Position numbers and translations under genes: made by a program. The notes under the pieces are model-generated. The model saw only the letters and a list, made by a program, of their open reading frames with translations. It did not search any database and had not been told where the DNA came from. From positions 1 through 11,278 of the forward strand of contig CAJTYV010000056.1 in NCBI GenBank assembly GCA_910584195.1: a stretch of 11,278 nt of DNA. Reading direction: 5' to 3'. Every line of letters starts with the position of its first letter. Positions within the stretch are counted from its first letter, which is position 1. This document shows positions 1 to 7,200 of this stretch, one piece after another. The stretch is from an uncultured Ruminococcus sp. (GTDB taxonomy: Bacteria > Bacillota > Clostridia > Oscillospirales > Ruminococcaceae).

Positions 1-56
1 AATTATTTCTGGTTCATAGGTTCTTGAAGTGTTCAGTTGAAATCACAGCCTTTCTT

Positions 57-1712
57 TTATATATTTTTGTTATATAGTGGATAAAACTTCATAAGGGATA
101 GGGTAGAAGTCCCGGAACCGAAATCATGGGATACTGACTTGATGATATATTGCCCAGGGGTATTTGCGTTGGAATTTTGATAGAGCAGTTTGATATTCAC
201 ATCATAAAATGGGACAAGGTTTGTAGTGAGGGTTATACTGTCCGTTAACCTGCAATTTTTCCAGTTTTCCCATTTGGCGCGGGAAAGGGCAAGTGAATCT
301 GACGTAATATTATCGTATTCGCCGCCATATTTAACATCCAAAATTTCCCCTAATTTCTGTATGGTAAATGGGGAACCGGGGATAATTTCAAATTCCACTG
401 ATTCGCAATTGTATTTTACCTGAAAATACTTTTTTGAATATTTCTTACATACCGTCCCGTCTGGGAAAACATAGTCATCCCCAGCCGTGCCGTCAGTTAA
501 GACATTTATGCCATGGGCCTGCCAGTGCCCTAGCAGGTATGCATAAAATATTGTCTGCCCATCAACCCTTTTGCTTTTTACCTTAAAAACAAAAACAACA
601 TCTTTTTCCAAGGCGCTGTTTGATATGGGCATGCCTGTATTTTCGTCCAGAATATCGATAGCCCCCAAATTGTTGACATCCAGTTTGGGGTTTGCAGAAT
701 TGCCAGACGGTATTTTAACAGCTATTTTATCGCCATTATAATAATTTTCGTCATACCCTTCAATGGAGCAGCGGTATATATTGTCATTGTAACTGCATTG
801 TTCTGTATAAAAATCTGCCTCAATTACTTTCCCCCATACTTCGCATATGTTCCTTACCTTTGCCATATCTATGCTTGTGTTCTCCGATATAAGGATCCGC
901 TGCATAAACTCATTGCTGAAAACAATATCATCTGCATAGCAGCTTGGGACCATACGGCATATGAATACATTGTATTCATCAAAAAACATTTCATAGTTTG
1001 GGTATAAGTCACGGAGTTTCTCCAGTATGGACAAAACAGTGCACCCGCTTGAAAATTCCAGGTCATATGGTATTGTGTTCCATAAGGGGTTTTCGTTTCT
1101 GTATTGCTGCCAGTTATCATTGTTCTGCGGCAGTGCCTTATACTCACCAACCTCGTCAACCATGTAATTATTTATGCCGCCTAATTGCCTTAGGACAGTT
1201 ACGATTGCTTCACGTATAATGTTGTATTTGATGACTTCCCCCGTCTCCCCATTTTCTTCATATGCAGGGATTTTAGTTGTCAATGCCCCTATCTGTCCGT
1301 TTTTTGTTCCATCAATTTTAGACATATAATCACTACATGTAATTGATAGCTGGTTAGTGGAGGGGTCATAAGACCCAGATGTGCTTGTATAGACATAATG
1401 GCCAAGTGGATAGTATATGTATTCTTTAGTTCGTATATCCATAATGCCAACATGTAATCTGATTTCTTTGTTTATCCAAATTAATCCATCCTCTGTAATC
1501 CGTGCATCATTTCTGTCATACAAAGTTGGGATTAATGATGCAGAGAATGTTCTCCGAATAGAAGAGGAACTATCAATGGAGGAAGTTCCGCCAACAATAG
1601 TTCCTTTTAAAGTGTCAAGTATTGTTTCCCCATCATCTTTCAACACCTCAATTTTTAATAAAAAGTGCTGTGGCTTTTGGAGTATTAGTGTTAAATCTTT
1701 TGCAGTAATCAT
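57..1712 (-). CDS. Phage tail hub / baseplate protein, DUF5048-like
   Basis: The predicted 551-aa protein is probably the tail-tip hub that closes the tail tube, the role of T4 gp27 or Bacillus XkdQ. Seen: an N-terminal beta-rich region (about residues 15-140) containing PLGHYVYTSTSGSYD and a following D-YMSKIDGTKNG segment, the pattern of hub proteins whose early strands end in a DxMSxLDG-type motif. The middle has an alpha/beta segment (about 160-255) with CTVLSILEKLRDLYP and MFFDEYNVFICRM. The C-terminus reads YIIKSVSHDFGSGTSTLSL, like the closing strands of hub proteins. From memory the sequence fits the DUF5048 family of clostridial phages; this was not searched. Start: I chose the ATG at 1712 because it overlaps the preceding stop as ATGA and has GGTGG six bases upstream. 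An ATG four codons earlier (1724) has only a weak GAAG-type site. It is the last complete gene of the leftward operon. Confidence 0.82.
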   Translation of the reverse strand: MITAKDLTLILQKPQHFLLKIEVLKDDGETILDTLKGTIVGGTSSIDSSSSIRRTFSASLIPTLYDRNDARITEDGLIWINKEIRLHVGIMDIRTKEYIYYPLGHYVYTSTSGSYDPSTNQLSITCSDYMSKIDGTKNGQIGALTTKIPAYEENGETGEVIKYNIIREAIVTVLRQLGGINNYMVDEVGEYKALPQNNDNWQQYRNENPLWNTIPYDLEFSSGCTVLSILEKLRDLYPNYEMFFDEYNVFICRMVPSCYADDIVFSNEFMQRILISENTSIDMAKVRNICEVWGKVIEADFYTEQCSYNDNIYRCSIEGYDENYYNGDKIAVKIPSGNSANPKLDVNNLGAIDILDENTGMPISNSALEKDVVFVFKVKSKRVDGQTIFYAYLLGHWQAHGINVLTDGTAGDDYVFPDGTVCKKYSKKYFQVKYNCESVEFEIIPGSPFTIQKLGEILDVKYGGEYDNITSDSLALSRAKWENWKNCRLTDSITLTTNLVPFYDVNIKLLYQNSNANTPGQYIIKSVSHDFGSGTSTLSLMKFYPLYNKNI

Positions 1713-2638
1713 TTGTTCCACCATTTTTCTTCAATATCAGACAGGTTTGTATAGTATAAATCCCTCTCGGAATTATAATCGCCAATTTCTGCCCACTCAA
1801 AAGATATGTTCCTATTCTGATATGTGGTATCTGCCGTATCTGTTGGGTCGCCAGTAATTATCATTAGCCATATCCTTCCATCGAAATGTTTTAGGATTTT
1901 TGGCATCCCGTCAGCAAGGAAATCCATGATTTTTCTTTGGTAAGGTATCCTCAGGGCATCATCAACCACTAAATCACAATTCTCATCATCCAGTTCAATG
2001 AACATGCCCTTACAGCTTCCCTTATCATAATTTGAAACAGTGTTCCTGATATATGTTGGGTATCTGTTGTGGATTGTTTCGTTGATAGAAGAGGGGATTC
2101 TTCTGGTAGTGTCGCAGTATCCGTCAGTAGCCGGAGTTCCAAATATGCAGTTTTTTTCAACTATGAATATATCATTAAATTCAGAATCAACAAATGTAGT
2201 ATAATATGTCCCTTCTTCTAGCCCGTGGAATACTGGGACTACTGCATATTCATACTCCACATGGCATGCATTCGTGTAGTCGTTTCCCCTAAGGCCTTCG
2301 GTGAAATCTTCAAGCGTGCGGACTTCCCTTACAGCAATAGTGTTCCATCTGAATTTCTCAGTGTTCCTCCGCTTAATAAGAAGATGGGTCACTGTCCTCA
2401 GATTCCAGTCAACATTCCCGGCATTTGTGGAATTATTGAAATCTGCATGGAATATAGTGTCAAAATCCCATTCATCCGGGCAGTCCATAGAGGGCCTGGA
2501 GTCAGATTCCCTTGTTATATATAAGCAGTCATAAAGGCCATTTGCAAGCCTAATATATGTGATATTATTTACATGCGTCGGCGTGAGGGCAATAGTATCG
2601 TTATCAGCACCAAGCAATGTCTGTGAAACAAAAAACAA
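1709..2638 (-). CDS. Phage tail tip / baseplate protein (TTG start)
   Basis: The predicted 309-aa tail-associated protein has no certain family name. It is rich in beta-strand-like segments and aromatic residues, lacks a signal peptide and membrane segments, and holds YEYAVVPVFHGLEEG near residue 130 and, close to the C-terminus, KILKHFDGRIWLMIITGDP. The latter resembles the closing region of distal-tail-like proteins, in which a conserved D-G-R-x-W stretch precedes a beta-strand. Its position, between a fibronectin-type tail protein and the hub, fits a distal tail or adaptor subunit. Start: the frame is open up to an ATG at 2668, but the strong GGAGGTGAT site at about 2642-2650 lies inside that extension and points to the TTG at 2638, seven bases beyond GGAGG. 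That site overlaps the stop region of the preceding gene, so translation is likely coupled. The stop overlaps the next start by four bases. Confidence 0.72.
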   Translation of the reverse strand: MFFVSQTLLGADNDTIALTPTHVNNITYIRLANGLYDCLYITRESDSRPSMDCPDEWDFDTIFHADFNNSTNAGNVDWNLRTVTHLLIKRRNTEKFRWNTIAVREVRTLEDFTEGLRGNDYTNACHVEYEYAVVPVFHGLEEGTYYTTFVDSEFNDIFIVEKNCIFGTPATDGYCDTTRRIPSSINETIHNRYPTYIRNTVSNYDKGSCKGMFIELDDENCDLVVDDALRIPYQRKIMDFLADGMPKILKHFDGRIWLMIITGDPTDTADTTYQNRNISFEWAEIGDYNSERDLYYTNLSDIEEKWWNK

Positions 2639-2651
2639 AAATATCACCTCC

Positions 2652-3875
2652 TCAATTCCATATGTCATTTATGTCAGCATCTGGCGGCTCTTCTTCAGAA
2701 TAAAAAGCAGCCATGTCATCTTTATTGACAGGATAGGTAAACAGGTTTGGCGCATCAACCCATATATCATATACGTCAGGGGTTGGTGGCATTTGCTGCC
2801 CATACCATATATTTTCTGTATCAACGTAATCTGGGTCTGCAATTATTTCCAGCTGGTAAATGTCATTTACTTTCCGTATCCATACGCAAACCATGTCAGT
2901 GGGGTTAAATGCAATGGCATCAGAATATAGGATATAATGCCCAAGCCCATTTGGGACATCCAGCTTAAAGCGGGTTGTGCCGTCTTCGTACAGATAGGAG
3001 CTTACAATAATGGAATATTTTGTGTTCCTGAGTTCCAAAATAGTAGCTGTCTGGTTTAAGTACATGCCCCTTAGCTTTAATGTAAAGTCCCCGTCTATAA
3101 CGAAACCTTTGTCATAATATACCCCCTCATTGTCGCCCCTTAAATCTATCATCCCATTTTCAAAATGGAATGTTTTGCTGCCATTGTATTGTATGACAGC
3201 TATGTTAGTATGATATTTGATGTAGCCGTGCAGCGGGTCATTTTCGGCATATATTATACTATACTTGCCTGGACGCCTATAGTCTGTGTATATTTGAATA
3301 TACCCAGTATCTATTTCCATTCCATTTACGGTCATCCCATGGCAACGGAAATAATATACAGTATGGTTATCAAGCCCTTTATACTGGTACCTTATCTTTG
3401 TGCTGTCATACATGGTTTCGCTTTCCGATAACAGTGTTTTTGTACCGTCATACAGATAAAATTTAAAAGATTGGATATCCTCATAATCCTCCTGCAAATA
3501 ATATATCTGGGCATCGTAAAATGCAGACTGCAATATCTGCCCGTTTTCTAACCCATAAAAATAGAAGAGTGGTGTCTTCAATGTCTGGAAGTATGATTTG
3601 TCAGATAATTCACTTGCAGTATCATCCACATCAAATGTCTGAAACTGTGCAGCCCATTTTTTCCCGTTTGTAAGAGTGCTGGCAGGGAGGGTATGGGTAT
3701 GGGGGAATGTGCTTATTTTCCTGTCATATATGGGTTCCATTGAATCTGCATTATATATGATTAGGCGGTTTGCATATGGCTGGCTGCCAGCCCATGAAAA
3801 GCTGAACGTCTTATCCACGGATGCATCAAAAGGGGCTATTTTGTTTACTGTTGGTTTTGCCATTTCTATCTTCAT
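2652..3875 (-). CDS. Fibronectin-III / lectin-like phage tail protein
   Basis: The predicted 407-aa structural tail protein is likely exposed at the tail tip and may bind host surface polysaccharide (inference). Layout seen: two fibronectin-III-like beta-sandwiches at about residues 8-98 (with FSFSWAGSQPYANRLIIYN and WAAQFQTFDVDD) and 100-198 (with VYYFRCHGMTVNG). A third beta-rich domain follows at about 205-350 (FTLKLRGMYLNQTATILELR, then a strand-loop-strand series ending VWIRKVNDIYQLEI), which has the look of a laminin-G/concanavalin-type jelly roll. The C-terminus carries two copies of a PPxxDxxDIW motif, at about 363-372 and 397-406, of the sort found in modular tail fibres. GGAGGAGGT lies directly before the ATG at 3875; an ATG four codons later (3863) is the other possible start. 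The stop codon abuts the ribosome binding site of the next gene. Confidence 0.75.
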   Translation of the reverse strand: MKIEMAKPTVNKIAPFDASVDKTFSFSWAGSQPYANRLIIYNADSMEPIYDRKISTFPHTHTLPASTLTNGKKWAAQFQTFDVDDTASELSDKSYFQTLKTPLFYFYGLENGQILQSAFYDAQIYYLQEDYEDIQSFKFYLYDGTKTLLSESETMYDSTKIRYQYKGLDNHTVYYFRCHGMTVNGMEIDTGYIQIYTDYRRPGKYSIIYAENDPLHGYIKYHTNIAVIQYNGSKTFHFENGMIDLRGDNEGVYYDKGFVIDGDFTLKLRGMYLNQTATILELRNTKYSIIVSSYLYEDGTTRFKLDVPNGLGHYILYSDAIAFNPTDMVCVWIRKVNDIYQLEIIADPDYVDTENIWYGQQMPPTPDVYDIWVDAPNLFTYPVNKDDMAAFYSEEEPPDADINDIWN

Positions 3876-3903
3876 ACCTCCTCCATTTAGTATAGCCTGG
3901 TTC

Positions 3904-4179
3904 TCATTTGACCCCGCATATATGCATGTCTTCCAATCTGCCGCATGGTATCTTTACCCATACGTATTGCCCAATTTTAAGTGCCGTATTAAGCGCGGAA
4001 CATTTCAATTTTCGTTCAGCGCCGCCATTATCAATAATATTATAGGTACCGTCATTATTTACTGCCTTTATAACAGATGAAAATGTTTGGTCATATGCAT
4101 GCGTATGGCTTTGGGTTGCTTTTACAATCTGTTCTGCCAACATTTCTACCGCATTGATGTTCTTGTTCGATGTATGCAT
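3904..4179 (-). CDS. Small OB-fold-like phage baseplate protein
   Basis: The 91-aa protein has a predicted helical N-terminus (residues 8-24, EMLAEQIVKATQSHTH) followed by a small beta-barrel-like region: SVIKAVNNDGTYNIIDNGG, then KLKCSALNTALKIGQYVWV and a closing strand DMHICGV. A-V-N-x-DGTY-x-I followed by a conserved G-x-x-V-W-V and a final strand is the pattern of small OB-fold proteins encoded after the tape measure in many Firmicutes phages, comparable with the OB domain of gp5/gpV spike proteins. It probably sits on or plugs the hub at the tail tip (inference). The ATG at 4179 follows an AGAAAGG site by seven bases; that site lies directly beside the stem-loop at 4193-4221. The gap to the next gene is 28 bases. 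Confidence 0.7.
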   Translation of the reverse strand: MHTSNKNINAVEMLAEQIVKATQSHTHAYDQTFSSVIKAVNNDGTYNIIDNGGAERKLKCSALNTALKIGQYVWVKIPCGRLEDMHICGVK

Positions 4180-4192
4180 GTCCTGCCTTTCT

Positions 4193-4221
4193 TAAAGGGA
4201 TAGAAATGTTCTACCCCTTTA
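4193..4221 (-). promoter_or_regulatory. Stem-loop between tape measure and OB-fold gene
   Basis: The inverted repeat has arms at 4193-4205 and 4209-4221 around a 3-base loop at 4206-4208. Thirteen pairs form in the minus-strand RNA, one of them a G-U wobble (4200/4214) that would be an A-C mismatch in the plus-strand RNA. It fills most of the 54-base gap after the tape measure stop. No U-tract follows it on the minus strand; instead the ribosome binding site of the OB-fold gene begins next to it. It could be an mRNA-processing, pausing or translation-uncoupling element that sets the level of tail-tip proteins below or above the tape measure. This role is inference. Confidence 0.6.
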
Positions 4222-4233
4222 TAAAATATATTT

Positions 4234-7200
4234 TTATACCTTATGCATTTTCTGCAATATCTTATTGGGGAGCCGCAATATCAATTCATCAGAAAGCCTA
4301 TCAGCATCCTGGACTTCATGAAGGTGGATGTCGCCGATTGCTATTTCCGTGCGGTTCATGGTATTGCTGTGGTTAACCATCTCCACAGCCTTATCTACGG
4401 GTCCAGCGGTTTTTAGCATGGCATGGGCAGGCTTAATGAATGCACCCTTGTTTTCCCGGAAATACCCCTCAAACTTTTTCTGCATCCAGTATAACCTGTC
4501 ATCCGGGGTGATTGGGTATATCACCTCACCGTCGGGTTTTACCATGCTTCCGTCCATCCGTCTGACTGTTCCGTCCGCATATGTTTCAAGCATTTCGCCC
4601 TTGTTTGACATGATGCGCCTGGTCTGCTCTTCATTGAATATTATGGTGCCTTTCGGCAAATCGCTTATGACAGGCTCCGTTGTCAGTTCTGCTGTCCCAT
4701 CAGGGTATACCGTAAGCTCGGGCTGGCCGTATTCGGAACGGAGCGCGTTTTTCTCGTCATGGGGGATCCCTTTATAGCCTGTGATCGGCAGGCTTTCTAT
4801 CTTTGTAGTGCCGCCGGCAAAAGCATTCCCTACAGTGCCCTTGTATCCCCCCCTTGAACGTCCGCCGCCCCCTTTAGTTGCCGGGGAAGAGGCGGCCTTG
4901 CTTGCAAGTGTATCCAGGGCTGCTGCGGCAGCTTTACATTTTTCCTGTATGACCCTTGCCATTTCTGTGACAAGCCCAATGATTTTGTCGCATATTGTCT
5001 GGATGGAGTTGTCACCGTCTGTCGCGAAGTCATTAAATGCCTTAAGCCATGGGTCTTTCAGCTTTTTGGCGACTTCGTCTCCTCCAGTCTGCATGATATC
5101 TATAATGCTTCCCGACTTCCCGCCAGATGCGGAACCGCTGTCTGTGCTTCCGGTTTCCTGTTTTCCCCTGCCTTTCTTATCCTCACTGTCTCCGCCTCCT
5201 ACGCCGATGATTTCCGCAAGGCATGTCCGCAAGTTCTCCCATGCAGGGATATATTTCTCATTGATGACATCGATCTGTCCCATAAAGTAACTATTCCCTA
5301 AATCCAATGCCGTCTTTAATTTGCCCATCTGCTCGTCAATGGATGCCACTGCTTCTGAAATAGCAGATACGAGACCCAGAAATCCGGTTCCTGCTGTTCC
5401 TTCCATTCCCTCTCCACCAGACATTACGGCACCGTCCGTACTGGGCGCGGATGCAGAGCCGATGATGGAAGAGAAGTTGATTTTTTTGAATTCACCGCAT
5501 TTCGAGGCAATTTCACCGAATGCCTGTGCAATGCCCCTTAGCTTCTGTGCGTATCCTTCATCACTGATTTCAGGGAATGCTATGCCATTTAATAATGCAA
5601 TGAGTTCGCCAATCAGGGTTTTCAGGTTCCCAAGTTCCGTATTCAGCGGGGATATACTTTGAGATGCATTGCTGACGCTTTTCTGTATATTGCCTACAGC
5701 AGTGGATGCTTCGCCTGCACTTGTGGCAAGGCCTGAGACAGATTCCCTTATGTCCTCCACGCTGCCCCCCAGCCCTCCCAGTGTAACTGCCCCAAAGTTT
5801 TCAAATGCGCCTTTGGTGGATTCAAGGTAGCTGACGGATTCCGCGTTGACGCCGGCAAGCCTTGAAAGCTGCCCGATTATTTCGTCATTCCCGCGGTTCA
5901 TGTCCGCAAGGATGCCAATATAAGCCCCCTTCATCTTCTCGAATTCTTCCTGCGAGCCGTTCAGGAGTGCGTCCATGTTTATGCCAAGTTCGGAAAGCGT
6001 GGCTTCCAGCCTTGCGTTTTCGGACAGTTCCAAAAGTTCCTCAAACTGTGACTTGTATTGCTCCATGCCCTTTACCATGGCATCGTACTGTTTTTCCGTG
6101 CCGGCAATCAGCTTGTCGTAGTAGTCATTTACCCTGTCCGCTTCCTGGTCCAGGAGGTCTATCTGTTCCTGGAGCAAACCTTTCTGTTCTTCAAGCAGCC
6201 CTATCTCTTTCTCTATTTTTGAGATGTCAATTTCAAGCTTTGCGTCCTCCACTTCCTGTTTTGCGTCACGGATGCCGGACGTGTCGGCTTCATAGGACAC
6301 CTGCCCGTCCTTATAGACAAGGGAGGCCTTCTGGTTCTGCATGCGCTGCAAATCGTATTCTGCTTTCTGTAGGTCAATGGCACGTTTGCGTTCCCCATTG
6401 GCATCCTGCATGGCCTTGATTTCTTTTTCCTTGGTTTCTATTTCCTTCTCGATGCCTTCTATTTCATTTTCAAGCTGCCCCTTCTGTGCCTCTATGGCTT
6501 CAAGCCTGGCATCGCGCTCCGCTTCAAGCGCGGATACGGCGGCATCCTTTTCAGCATTGATTGTGTCTATGCGACTGTCAACCTGTTTTGTGATGTAGCT
6601 GAAAGCGGATTCGTAGAGGGATTTCATGTCGTCAAGGTATTGGTGCTCGTATTTTTCGTATTCTTTCAGGTATTCCTCTTTGTCGCGGAAATATTTGAGG
6701 TAGAGGCGCCGCAAGGCATCCAGGTATTGCTTTTCCGTGATTTTGCCACGGGATTTCAGGTCATCAAGGTCTTTTAGTTCCTTTTCGAATGCTTCCAAAT
6801 AAGTGGCCGCCGCTTCTTTCCCGGCAGATTTAGCACCTGACCTTCTATTAACGCCCAACTTAACAGTAGGTTCAATAGGGAAATCCTGCATCTCCCCATT
6901 TGCAAGTCCTTCAAGTTCCCCCTTTATCCTATTGACTTCTGCAAGTGCTTCTTCCCGTAACAAACGGTTCCCATCATAAGCCCCGCTTTCAAGCCCGTTA
7001 TAGATATCCATTAGCTGGGTAAGCAGCTGGATAGACCTGCTTGTCCTGTCGGTGTCACCGGCTAAGGCGATAAGGTTCTCGCAATCAGTGGAAGTATCAA
7101 GGGTGGCAGCCTGTTCCGCAACTTTAGCATCATATAGTGCCAGTATCAAATCTGCGGTGAGCCCTAAATATGCCCCCTCTGCAATCAGGGATTCTATTTC

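Noticed and set aside
1..56. Possible start of a further minus-strand gene left of the hub gene
   Set aside because: An AGAAAGG site follows the hub stop, but ATG and GTG starts after it run into stops within 11 codons. One frame stays open to the edge only after a CTG (34-36), too little to call.
4193..4235. Rho-independent terminator of the tape measure gene
   Set aside because: No U-run follows the stem on the minus strand, and the next ribosome binding site starts beside it. A plus-strand terminator is also unlikely because no plus-strand gene precedes it and the stem has an A-C mismatch in that RNA.
5862..6419. Long plus-strand open frame opposite the tape measure
   Set aside because: It is antisense to the coiled-coil region, has Cys/Pro/Arg-rich low-complexity content and no ribosome binding site; the other plus-strand frames over 57-9648 are likewise shadows.
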